Assembly (NCBI GenBank): GCA_024644385.1
Contig: JAHELB010000010.1
Coordinates: 1 to 42,391 of the forward strand
Length of the DNA: 42,391 bases
Direction: 5' to 3'
Source of the DNA: Nitrosopumilaceae archaeon
Lineage (GTDB): Archaea; Thermoproteota; Nitrososphaeria; Nitrososphaerales; Nitrosopumilaceae
Both the position numbers and the translations under genes were made by a program. This document shows positions 26,195-33,915 of this stretch, piece by piece (the first letter of the stretch is position 1; each line of letters opens with the position of its first letter). The notes beneath the pieces were generated by a model. That model was not told the origin of the DNA. It saw only the letters and a list, made by a program, of their open reading frames with translations, and did not search any database.

Positions 26195-26488
26195 GTGAAA
26201 ATATTTACCGTGGGCAGCAAATCCTTTGTAACAAGCTTTCAGCTAGCTGGAATTCCCGGTATAGTATCCCCTACCTCGGAAAAGGCCCTTGCGGAAATTA
26301 AAAAATTAACCGATGACTCTGATGTTGGCTTGGTTCTAGTAAGTGATGATATCACAGAATCTATTAATGATGAATTAACAGAACTAAGAGCTGAAAAATC
26401 AACTCTGGTATTTGCTCTTCCTGCAACTGGAAGTAAGAAAACTGAAGTTGATTATAGGGTAATGCTAAAAAAAATTCTCGGTGTTTAA
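26195..26488 (+). CDS. atpF: A/V-type ATP synthase subunit F
   Basis: Subunit F sits in the central stalk of the archaeal ATP synthase. The 97 residues match the family: MKIFTVGSKSFVTSFQLAGI at the start, DVGLVLVSDDI in the middle, and VDYRVMLKKILGV at the end, with normal length. The start is GTG 26195. No other ATPase subunit gene is adjacent, although the rest of the complex is normally encoded in one cluster; the gene seems to have moved away from it. The function should be the usual coupling role. Confidence 0.9.
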   Translation: MKIFTVGSKSFVTSFQLAGIPGIVSPTSEKALAEIKKLTDDSDVGLVLVSDDITESINDELTELRAEKSTLVFALPATGSKKTEVDYRVMLKKILGV

Positions 26489-26526
26489 TTTTTAATCTAC
26501 TTATAATCAAAATTATTAAAGTTGAC

Positions 26527-27555
26527 ATGAAAACCGCCATTGTAAAAGCGCCATCAATAATATCGATAGAAGAAACAGCCAAACCCGTATTGGCTTCTGG
26601 AGAACTTTTGATCCAAATGCGTGCCTGCGGAATATGTGGGTCTGATTTAGAAAAAGTTTTTGGAAAATATGGAAAACCTTCTATGCGCCTTGGTCATGAA
26701 CCATCTGGAATCGTTCTAGATGTTGGTTCCAATGTTAAGGGATTTAAAACAGGCGATAGGGTTTTTACTCACCACCATGTTCCTTGCTATTCTTGTCATT
26801 TTTGCAAACATGGAAATGAAACAACTTGTGAAAAATACTCTGAAACAAATCTTTCTCCATGTGGATTATCAGAAGAGTATGTAGTTCCAGAATGGAATGT
26901 TTCTCATGGTGGTGTTCTAAATCTTCCTGATTCCATGACATTTGAAGAAGCAGCGATGATAGAACCTCTAGCCTGTTGTGTTCGAGCTTGGAGTAAATTT
27001 GAATATCATAAAGATGATTCTGTGGCTATTTTTGGTGTTGGCCCTACTGGAATGATGCATGTAATGCTTGCCCAATCAAATAATCTCTCGAACATTTTCT
27101 GTTTGGATGTCAATGATTTTAGGTTAGAATTTGCAAAAAAGTTCAAGGTCTCAGAGACAATTAATCCCAATGATGAAAAAAAAATGGAAAAAATTTTCAC
27201 ACATACGGGTGGCAGAGGTGTTGATCTTGTCATCGTATCTACCAGTAGCTTACGAGCACTAGAAGGTGCAATTGACATAGTTCGAAAGGGTGGGTCAGTC
27301 ATGATGTTTGGAGTCCCACCAATGGGGGCAACTATCAACTTAGATATGAGTAAAATTTACTCAAAAGAGATTTCTCTACTTACAAGCTATGCTGCTTCAG
27401 ATCAAGATACTCAGGAGGCCCTTCGATTAATCGCCTCATCAAAAATCGATGTACAAAAACTAATTACTCACACATATCCAATATTAGATTCTCAAAAAGC
27501 ATTTGATCATGCTAAAAGTGGTAAGAATGCCATGAAAATAATTATTACAAAATAA
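26527..27555 (+). CDS. Zinc-dependent MDR alcohol/polyol dehydrogenase
   Basis: A medium-chain dehydrogenase of the sorbitol/threonine dehydrogenase type. Catalytic zinc ligands are C37, H57 and E58 (CGICGSD, RLGHEPS); the structural zinc loop has C87, C90, C93 and C101. The Rossmann fold shows FGVGPTGMM (about 169) with an acidic residue after the second strand (CLDVND), which suggests NAD preference. The substrate is unknown. It is followed 45 bp downstream by an LsrF-like aldolase on the same strand, so the two may act on one sugar-phosphate-type intermediate. Confidence 0.92.
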   Translation: MKTAIVKAPSIISIEETAKPVLASGELLIQMRACGICGSDLEKVFGKYGKPSMRLGHEPSGIVLDVGSNVKGFKTGDRVFTHHHVPCYSCHFCKHGNETTCEKYSETNLSPCGLSEEYVVPEWNVSHGGVLNLPDSMTFEEAAMIEPLACCVRAWSKFEYHKDDSVAIFGVGPTGMMHVMLAQSNNLSNIFCLDVNDFRLEFAKKFKVSETINPNDEKKMEKIFTHTGGRGVDLVIVSTSSLRALEGAIDIVRKGGSVMMFGVPPMGATINLDMSKIYSKEISLLTSYAASDQDTQEALRLIASSKIDVQKLITHTYPILDSQKAFDHAKSGKNAMKIIITK

Positions 27556-27600
27556 AAAGGCTTAAGAAAGGTATATTTTTTCTGTCAAATTCGAAGTACT

Positions 27601-28482
27601 ATGGATTGGGGATTAGAAAATCGACTAGCAAAAATAATCAACCCAAGAAACAACCGCGCATTAATGTTAGCAGTAGATCATGGTTATTTTTTGGGACCTA
27701 CCGAAAAATTAGAAAACCCAAAAAAAACTATAACTCCTTTACTAAAATACTGTGATTCTTTAATGCTCACCCGCGGTGTTCAGCGAAACTCTGTAGATCC
27801 AACCACTTCAGTTCCGATGGTATTACGTGTTTCAGGCGGTTCAAGTATAATTGGTGAGGACTTGTCTCAAGAACAAATCACAGTTTCTATGAAGGATGCA
27901 CTTCGACTTAATGCAAGTGCTGTTGCAATGTCCATGTTCGTAGGTTCTAAATTTGAAAACCAAACAATTGTTAATCTCGGAAGGCTAGTAAATGAGGCTG
28001 AAGAATATGGGATTCCAGTTCTTGCAGTCACTGCCGTCGGCAAAGACCTTGGAAAGGATGCAAGATATCTATCTCTTGCGTGCAGAATTGCAGCAGAGCA
28101 AGGGGCTCATGTTGTAAAGACATACTACTGTGATCATTTTGAAAAAGTTGTAAATTCTTGTCCAGTTCCAATTATTGTTGCAGGTGGTAAAAAAATACCA
28201 GAACGAGATGCAATGCAACTAACATACAATTCCATTAAAGGTGGTGCTGTAGGAGTAGATATGGGAAGAAACATTTGGCAATCACAAAATCCCGTTCCGA
28301 TGATTCGTGCGATCCGTTCTATCGTCCATGGTAATGCAAACGTAGAACAAGCCTTCAAACTTTATACAGATTTGTGTAGAGAGAATAAATCATTAAAACA
28401 ACAAAATAAACCCAAAAATCAACACAAGATAAAATCAAACAAGGCAAACTCAAATAAATCCAAAACACCAAGTGGAAATTAA
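27601..28482 (+). CDS. LsrF/DhnA-type class I aldolase
   Basis: The sequence follows bacterial LsrF (3-hydroxy-5-phosphonooxypentane-2,4-dione thiolase) closely from memory: MDWGLENRLAKIINPRNNRA, LAVDHGYFLGPTEKLE, LMLTRGVQRNSV, VGKDLGKDARYLSLACRIAA, HVVKTYYCDHFEKVV, VAGGKKIPERDAM and GVDMGRNIWQS. The Schiff-base lysine should be that of VKTYY. In bacteria LsrF ends AI-2 degradation; no lsr partners are visible here, so the native substrate is probably another phospho-ketose. The C-terminal 35 residues are a Lys/Asn/Ser-rich disordered tail outside the fold. A TATA-like GTATATTTT (27571-27579) lies about 21 nt before the ATG. Confidence 0.88.
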   Translation: MDWGLENRLAKIINPRNNRALMLAVDHGYFLGPTEKLENPKKTITPLLKYCDSLMLTRGVQRNSVDPTTSVPMVLRVSGGSSIIGEDLSQEQITVSMKDALRLNASAVAMSMFVGSKFENQTIVNLGRLVNEAEEYGIPVLAVTAVGKDLGKDARYLSLACRIAAEQGAHVVKTYYCDHFEKVVNSCPVPIIVAGGKKIPERDAMQLTYNSIKGGAVGVDMGRNIWQSQNPVPMIRAIRSIVHGNANVEQAFKLYTDLCRENKSLKQQNKPKNQHKIKSNKANSNKSKTPSGN

Positions 28483-28512
28483 GTCAAAATATCTCAAGAA
28501 TCTAAAAAATAT

Positions 28513-28917
28513 TCAACCATTAATCCTTGACATATGAATATGAACTATTTTCCAAGTGGGAAGTTTTACCAGAACAAAAGTTGCTCTGCCCTCAATTGAT
28601 AAATGCTCTCCGGTAAAGGCTTTATTATTCACTAACATTCCTTTTTGATTCAACTCCAGGGCAACCACGGCGGTATTTCCATATACTGCAATCTTTGGCT
28701 TTTTAACTTCATAACTGTAATCAGAAATGCTGATAAATTTCAATTGTTCTAGATCCAACGTAGTTTGAAAATCTTTGAGGTCATACGGTGGTAAATCACT
28801 AAAACTAGAAAATTTTGAGTCATTTAGATGAATTTCCTTTAGATGTGAGAAATCTTTTGTTTTTCCAGACTCAAAAAAAGCCTCGATTATTTTGATAATT
28901 TCCTCGTTTTCAGACAA
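28513..28917 (-). CDS. NTF2/SnoaL-like protein
   Basis: The 134 residues follow the SnoaL/DUF4440-type pattern: an N-terminal helix (NEEIIKIIEAFFESGKTKDF), a curved sheet, and closing strands GRATFVLVK..WKIVHIHMS. Such domains form cone-shaped pockets in enzymes or binding proteins; the ligand is not predictable. The start is a TTG. It converges with the aldolase gene (30-bp gap). Confidence 0.78.
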   Translation of the reverse strand: MSENEEIIKIIEAFFESGKTKDFSHLKEIHLNDSKFSSFSDLPPYDLKDFQTTLDLEQLKFISISDYSYEVKKPKIAVYGNTAVVALELNQKGMLVNNKAFTGEHLSIEGRATFVLVKLPTWKIVHIHMSRING

Positions 28918-29005
28918 AATGGTTACTGATTTTTACGAAAATTATTGGTTTAAGTCTTGTGAAAATTTATCTCTTACAAAATTCTGATTATTTTGTTGAG
29001 AATCT

Positions 29006-29014
29006 TTATTAAGA
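29006..29014 (+). promoter_or_regulatory. TATA box of the ilv-leu operon
   Basis: TTTATTAAG ends 27 nt before ATG 29042. This predicts transcription starting at or near the leader ORF, about 90 nt before ilvB. Confidence 0.45.
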
Positions 29015-29041
29015 CTTAATGAGATTAATTTTTGAAATTAG

Positions 29042-29101
29042 ATGAGCGAAAAATTACAAGACAAATTTGAAAGTTTGTTACTAGTTAATACAGTGCTTTA
29101 A
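29042..29101 (+). CDS. Possible Leu/Val-rich leader peptide of the ilv operon
   Basis: A 19-codon ORF, MSEKLQDKFESLLLVNTVL, ends 29 bp before ilvB. Seven of its 19 residues are Leu or Val, and six of the last eight, which resembles bacterial ilv and leu attenuator peptides. A TATA box stands 27 nt upstream. Its end lies in a 6-bp hairpin (CAGTGC 29091-29096, GCGCTG 29103-29108) that overlaps the stop codon. No T-tract follows, so a classical terminator is absent. It could also be a chance ORF. Confidence 0.35.
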   Translation: MSEKLQDKFESLLLVNTVL

Positions 29102-29130
29102 GGCGCTGAGAATCTTAACACATTAAAATT

Positions 29131-30843
29131 ATGGCGAGTGATTTGGTAAATAAAATGGAAACAATGACAGGGGCAAAAGCCTTGATGACTGCTTTGGAAA
29201 AAGAAGGAGTAAAAGAGGTATTTGGTTTACCTGGGGGTGCCAACCTTCCAATGTATGATGAATTTGCAAGATGTAACATTAGGCACATCTTAACAAGACA
29301 TGAACAATCAGCTGCTCACATGGCAGATGGATTTGGAAGAGTAAGCAGAAAACCAGGGGTATGTTTTGCAACTTCTGGTCCTGGCGCTACTAACATCTTG
29401 ACTGGTATTGCAACTGCACAAGCTGACTCTGCACCAATGGTTGCAGTGACAGGACAAGTACCAGTAGCAATGATTGGGCGAGATGCATTTCAAGAAAGCG
29501 ATATTATTGGAATGGCAAATCCTGTAGTAAAATATGCATTTCAACCAAGACATGCAAATGAAGTTCCTGAAGCAGTAAGAAAGGGATTTTTCATTGCAGA
29601 GACTGGCAGGCCTGGCCCAGTATTAATTGATATTCCAAAAGATGTTCAAACAAACGAAGCTGAGATGACTTTTCCTGACGAATTTAAAATTAGAGGTTAT
29701 CATCCATGGGCAGATCCTGATATGGTTAATGTTGAGAAAGCAATAGATATGTTGCTAAACTCAGAAAAACCAGTAATCCTGGCTGGTGGTGGGGCAATTA
29801 TCTCATCAGCATTTGCAGAATTGCAAGTAATTGCAGAGTTGTTAATGATTCCAGTTGTAACTACCTTTAAAGGAAAAGGATCATTTCCCGAAAATCATCC
29901 ATTATCTCTTGGCCCAATTGGAATGCATGGTCATGCAGAGGCAAATAAAATAATGACTGAAGCTGATTGCGTTTTAGCAATTGGTACTCGTTTCTCAGAT
30001 AGATCAGTTGGGACCTTTGAGGCATTTGAGAAGAGATTAAAGATTATACATATGGATGTGGATCCTGCCGAGATTGGAAAAAATCAAACTACTTCAGTTG
30101 CAGTTGTAGGAGATGTTAGAGCTTCTCTTAGAATAATGGTAAAAATGTTAACGCAAAAGGCCATTAAAAAAACTGAAGATAGCATCTGGCTCAAACATGT
30201 TAGGGAGACAAAAGAGTATTGGAAAGAAAATTTAAAACTCCATCCAGGAGAGATGGGCGCAGCAAAAATTTTGAGGAAACTTCGAGAATTATTACCTCAC
30301 GAGTCAATTGTAACTACAGAAGTAGGTCAGCACCAGATGTGGGCATCATTGTTCTTTGATGTTATTCAGCCAGGAACTTTCTTTAGTTCAACTGGCCTTG
30401 GAACCATGGGTTGGGGATTTCCAGCTGCAATTGGTGCCAAAGTTGCAAAACCCACCGTTTCAGTAGTAGACATTGCAGGTGATGGAAGTTTTTCCATGAC
30501 AGAAAATTCACTTGCAACTGCAGTTCTTGAAGACATCCCTGTAATTGTATTTATTTTAAACAATTTTAGTTTGGGGATGGTTGCTCAATGGCAGAGAACA
30601 TTCTACGGGAGAAGAATGATTGGTGTTGACCAAAAAAATTGCCCCGATTATGTTAAACTTGCAGAATCATATGGTGCGCAAGGACTTCGAGCACAATCAA
30701 TGGATGAGCTAGACCGAGCAATAAAGACTGCATTAGGTAGCGACGTTGCTACAGTAATTGATATACCAATAGATCCTGAGGAGGACGTTTTACCATTTGT
30801 GGCTCCTGGAACTTCGCTTTCAGATATGGTGTTACCGTCTTAG
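29131..30843 (+). CDS. ilvB: Acetolactate synthase large subunit
   Basis: It forms 2-acetolactate or 2-acetohydroxybutyrate, the first common step of valine, leucine and isoleucine synthesis, using TPP and FAD. Seen are the PYR-domain glutamate in LTRHEQSAAHMADGFGR (about residue 55), GPGATN, the FAD region GPIGMHGHAEAN, and the TPP-Mg motif IAGDGSFSMTENSL..NN (about 450-480). 570 residues is normal. ATG 29131 gives MASDLVNKMETM; ATG 29155 is an alternative. First structural gene of the ilvB-ilvN-leuA-leuB operon, preceded by a possible leader peptide. Confidence 0.96.
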   Translation: MASDLVNKMETMTGAKALMTALEKEGVKEVFGLPGGANLPMYDEFARCNIRHILTRHEQSAAHMADGFGRVSRKPGVCFATSGPGATNILTGIATAQADSAPMVAVTGQVPVAMIGRDAFQESDIIGMANPVVKYAFQPRHANEVPEAVRKGFFIAETGRPGPVLIDIPKDVQTNEAEMTFPDEFKIRGYHPWADPDMVNVEKAIDMLLNSEKPVILAGGGAIISSAFAELQVIAELLMIPVVTTFKGKGSFPENHPLSLGPIGMHGHAEANKIMTEADCVLAIGTRFSDRSVGTFEAFEKRLKIIHMDVDPAEIGKNQTTSVAVVGDVRASLRIMVKMLTQKAIKKTEDSIWLKHVRETKEYWKENLKLHPGEMGAAKILRKLRELLPHESIVTTEVGQHQMWASLFFDVIQPGTFFSSTGLGTMGWGFPAAIGAKVAKPTVSVVDIAGDGSFSMTENSLATAVLEDIPVIVFILNNFSLGMVAQWQRTFYGRRMIGVDQKNCPDYVKLAESYGAQGLRAQSMDELDRAIKTALGSDVATVIDIPIDPEEDVLPFVAPGTSLSDMVLPS

Positions 30844-30847
30844 GTGA
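30842..30847 (+). promoter_or_regulatory. Ribosome binding site of ilvN
   Basis: AGGTGA overlaps the ilvB stop codon and lies 6 nt before the ilvN ATG, fixing that start and showing that internal operon genes use Shine-Dalgarno initiation while operon-first genes look leaderless. Confidence 0.6.
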
Positions 30848-30853
30848 TTAATC

Positions 30854-31336
30854 ATGTGGGCAATTCTGTCTTTATTAGTTGAAAACAAGCCAGGAATCTT
30901 GTTTAAGATAACTCATATGTTTAGATCAAGAAACTTTAACATCGATAGTATTTCAGTAGGAGTTACTGACAATCCTGAATTTTCACGAATGACTATAACT
31001 ACAATTGGCGATGAAAAGAAAGTAGAACAGATAGTAAAACAACTAGACAAAATGATCGATACCATAGAGGTAAAACAACTAGATGAGCACAAAACCGTAT
31101 ACCGCGAACTGAGTATTTTTAAGATTAAACTAAGTAATGCTAATGATAGTATGGAAATAAACAAATTGGCAAACGCATATGGTGGAAAGGTCCATGACGT
31201 CAAAAAGGGTTCTATGATGGTCGAATTGACGGCCACACCTGACCAGATTGAGGCATTTCAGGAATTGGCAAAACCCTTTGGAATACTTGATGTAGCACGT
31301 ACTGGAGTTGCAGCCTTGCAGAGGAGCGGGGCATGA
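30854..31336 (+). CDS. ilvN: Acetolactate synthase small (regulatory) subunit
   Basis: An ACT-domain subunit that stimulates IlvB and confers valine feedback inhibition in the family. The N-terminal ACT domain is typical: LLVENKPGILFKITHMFRSR, then FNIDSISVG and SRMTITTIG. The second half (about 80-160) ends in AKPFGILDVARTGVAALQR, the usual C-terminal signature. 160 residues is normal. It lies 10 bp after ilvB and overlaps leuA by 4 bp (ATGA), so it is translationally coupled on both sides. Confidence 0.95.
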   Translation: MWAILSLLVENKPGILFKITHMFRSRNFNIDSISVGVTDNPEFSRMTITTIGDEKKVEQIVKQLDKMIDTIEVKQLDEHKTVYRELSIFKIKLSNANDSMEINKLANAYGGKVHDVKKGSMMVELTATPDQIEAFQELAKPFGILDVARTGVAALQRSGA

Positions 31337-32850
31337 GAGTACGAGTCTTTGACACCACTCTAAGGGATGGAGAGCAAACTCCAGGAATATCTTTATCTCC
31401 AGATCAAAAACTCTCCATCGCCAAAAAACTTGATGCGCTTGGTGTTGATGCAATCGAAGCTGGCTTTCCTGTAATTTCTGATGGCGAATTAAAGGCTGTA
31501 AAGATGATTACAAGTGAAGGACTAACTGCTGAGATTTGTGGTTTATGTAGAACTCACAAAAAAGATATTGATGCTGCAATTGATGGAGGGCTAAATTACA
31601 TCCACACATTTATTGCAACGTCTGACATTCATTTGGAGCATAAACTCAAGATGACAAGGGAACAGGCACTGGAGAAAGCAATTGAAGCGATAGAGTATGG
31701 TAAATCACATGGATTACAAGTTGAGTTTTCAGCTGAAGATGCAACCCGAACAGATAGAGAATTTTTAAAAAAAGTTTTCAGCGAAGTAGCCAAAGCCGGA
31801 GCTGATAGAATCGACATCCCAGACACTGTAGGATATGCAACACCCGAATACATTTCACAAATTACCAGAGATTCAATTGAAGCTACGCACCTTCCAATTA
31901 GTTTACATTGTCACAACGATTTTGGTCTAGCAGTTGCAAATGCTCTTGCTGGAATTAGAGCAGGGGCACAATGCGCGCATGTTACAATTAATGGAATTGG
32001 AGAGCGTGCCGGAAATGCATCTTTGGAAGAATTTGCAATGGCATTACAATGTTTGCAGTGGGATCAAAAATATGAAACAGGAATAAAGTCTCAATTAATT
32101 TATGAAACGTCTAGGTATGTCTCCAGTCTTGTTGGTGTACAAGTACAGCCAAACAAAGCAATTGTTGGTGATAATTCATTTGGCCACGAATCAGGAATTC
32201 ATACTCATGGTGTGCTGAGTAATCCGTTGACTTACGAACCAATTTCTCCAGAACTTGTTGGGAGAAAACGATGGCTCCAAGTAGGAAAACATGCTGGAAT
32301 TCATGGAATGAATGCAATGCTTGAAGAATATGGAATTAAACCTTCTACAGATCAATCAAAAGAGATTCTTGATAAAGTAAAGATTCTAGGAGACCAAGGA
32401 AAACAAGTTTCTGATGTAGAGTTACTATCAATTGCATCTGAGGTTTTAGGTGATTCGGGAATTAAACGAATAGTTCATCTTACAGGCTTTTCAGTATCTA
32501 CTGGGATTGGAACCATGCCCTATGCTTTTGTTAAACTCAACATTGATGGGGAAGATCACATTGGAACTGATTATGGTGTAGGGCCAGTTGACGCTGCGTT
32601 GAATGCAATCCAAAAGATCACTGGAAAGATTTCTGAAATTAGAATTAAAGACTATGGTTTAGCATCGATTTCTGGGGGCTCTACTGCACTGTGTGAAGTA
32701 ACTGTCAAAGTGGAGGATGCAGATAGAAACAAGGTCTCTGCAAAATCCGTTGGTGAGGATATCGTAACTACAAGTGTTCAAGCAGTAATTGATGGAATCA
32801 ATAGAATTATGCTTAAAAAAATGCTGAAAGAAAAACTAGCTAAAAACTAA
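31333..32850 (+). CDS. leuA: 2-Isopropylmalate synthase
   Basis: It condenses acetyl-CoA with 2-oxoisovalerate, the first committed step to leucine. The HMGL-like TIM barrel shows FDTTLRDGEQTPGISL at the N-terminus and LHCHNDFGLAVANAL near residue 195, with the metal-binding H-x-H; then GERAGNASLEE. The C-terminal LeuA dimer domain (about 380-505) with SISGGSTALCEVTVK is the leucine-sensing part. A (R)-citramalate synthase role (isoleucine from pyruvate) is the main alternative and is hard to exclude by sequence. It overlaps ilvN by 4 bp; GAGGAG stands 6 nt before the ATG. Confidence 0.93.
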   Translation: MRVRVFDTTLRDGEQTPGISLSPDQKLSIAKKLDALGVDAIEAGFPVISDGELKAVKMITSEGLTAEICGLCRTHKKDIDAAIDGGLNYIHTFIATSDIHLEHKLKMTREQALEKAIEAIEYGKSHGLQVEFSAEDATRTDREFLKKVFSEVAKAGADRIDIPDTVGYATPEYISQITRDSIEATHLPISLHCHNDFGLAVANALAGIRAGAQCAHVTINGIGERAGNASLEEFAMALQCLQWDQKYETGIKSQLIYETSRYVSSLVGVQVQPNKAIVGDNSFGHESGIHTHGVLSNPLTYEPISPELVGRKRWLQVGKHAGIHGMNAMLEEYGIKPSTDQSKEILDKVKILGDQGKQVSDVELLSIASEVLGDSGIKRIVHLTGFSVSTGIGTMPYAFVKLNIDGEDHIGTDYGVGPVDAALNAIQKITGKISEIRIKDYGLASISGGSTALCEVTVKVEDADRNKVSAKSVGEDIVTTSVQAVIDGINRIMLKKMLKEKLAKN

Positions 32851-32882
32851 TCATTTAAACTTCAAGGAATGGGAAAACACAC

Positions 32883-33896
32883 ATGTACAAAATATCATTA
32901 ATAACAGGAGATGGTATTGGCCCAGATCTTTCTAATTCTGCAGTTTCTATACTAAATACCATAAACGATAAACTTGGTTTAAAATTTGATATAAAAAATT
33001 TGCAGGCAGGGGACAAGGCCTTAAAAGAAACAGGAAAGGCCCTTCCCGATGAAACAATAAATGCCATCAAAAAATCTGATGCATGTCTTAAAGCACCCGT
33101 AGGTGAAAGTGCCGCAGACGTTATTGTTGCTTTGCGGAGAATGCTTGATCTTTATGCAAACATACGACCAGCAAAATCATACCCTCACATGCCCGCTTTG
33201 CAGAATGATATAGATCTGGTTATTGTAAGGGAAAATACTGAGGATCTCTACACTGGTAAAGAATTTAGCCTAGGAGATTCCGCTGTTGCCTTGCGTATAA
33301 TTTCAGAAGCTGCATCCAAACGTATTGCAAAATATGCATTTGAAACTGCCAAGCAAAGGGATTTAATGAAAAAGGTAACGTGTGTACATAAATCTAATGT
33401 TATGAGAATAACTGATGGATTATTTGCAAAATCATGTTCAGAAATTGCTAAAAAATATCCAAATATTCATTTTGAAGAAATGTATGTAGACGCATGTGCC
33501 ATGAATTTAGTACGTCAACCAAATCAGTTTGATGTTATAGTTACTACCAATTTATTTGGAGATATTTTGTCAGACGAATCATCGCAGGTCGTCGGCGGTC
33601 TGGGGATGGCTCCAGCAGCTAATATTGGAGATAATTTTGCATTGTTTGAACCTGTACATGGGGCTGCTTTTGATATAGCTGGTAAAAACATTGCAAATCC
33701 ATCTTCTTTTTTGTTATCCATTAAACTTATGCTTGATTGGCTTGGAGCAAAAAACGACGATTCAAAATGTATTGAAGTTGGAAAAAGATTAGAATCCATA
33801 ATTTTTAATTTAGTTAAAGATGGGATTAAAACTAAAGATATTGGGGGAAATAAAACAACATCTGAATTTACAAAAGAAATAACTGATAAATTCTAA
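32883..33896 (+). CDS. leuB: 3-Isopropylmalate dehydrogenase (isocitrate/isopropylmalate DH family)
   Basis: A beta-decarboxylating dehydrogenase: ITGDGIGPDLSNSAV at the N-terminus, ALRRMLDLYANIRPAKSYP with the substrate-binding arginines, VRENTEDLYTGKE, KSNVMRITDG with the catalytic Lys, and NLFGDILSDESSQVVGG with metal-binding Asp. 337 residues suits archaeal IPMDH. EPVHGAAFDIAGK fits an NAD-type pocket. Position as fourth gene of the ilv-leu cluster favours LeuB, but homoisocitrate or isocitrate specificity is possible. No ilvC, ilvD or leuCD genes are in the window. Confidence 0.9.
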   Translation: MYKISLITGDGIGPDLSNSAVSILNTINDKLGLKFDIKNLQAGDKALKETGKALPDETINAIKKSDACLKAPVGESAADVIVALRRMLDLYANIRPAKSYPHMPALQNDIDLVIVRENTEDLYTGKEFSLGDSAVALRIISEAASKRIAKYAFETAKQRDLMKKVTCVHKSNVMRITDGLFAKSCSEIAKKYPNIHFEEMYVDACAMNLVRQPNQFDVIVTTNLFGDILSDESSQVVGGLGMAPAANIGDNFALFEPVHGAAFDIAGKNIANPSSFLLSIKLMLDWLGAKNDDSKCIEVGKRLESIIFNLVKDGIKTKDIGGNKTTSEFTKEITDKF

Positions 33897-33915
33897 AAAT
33901 CATAATTGTAAGGTG

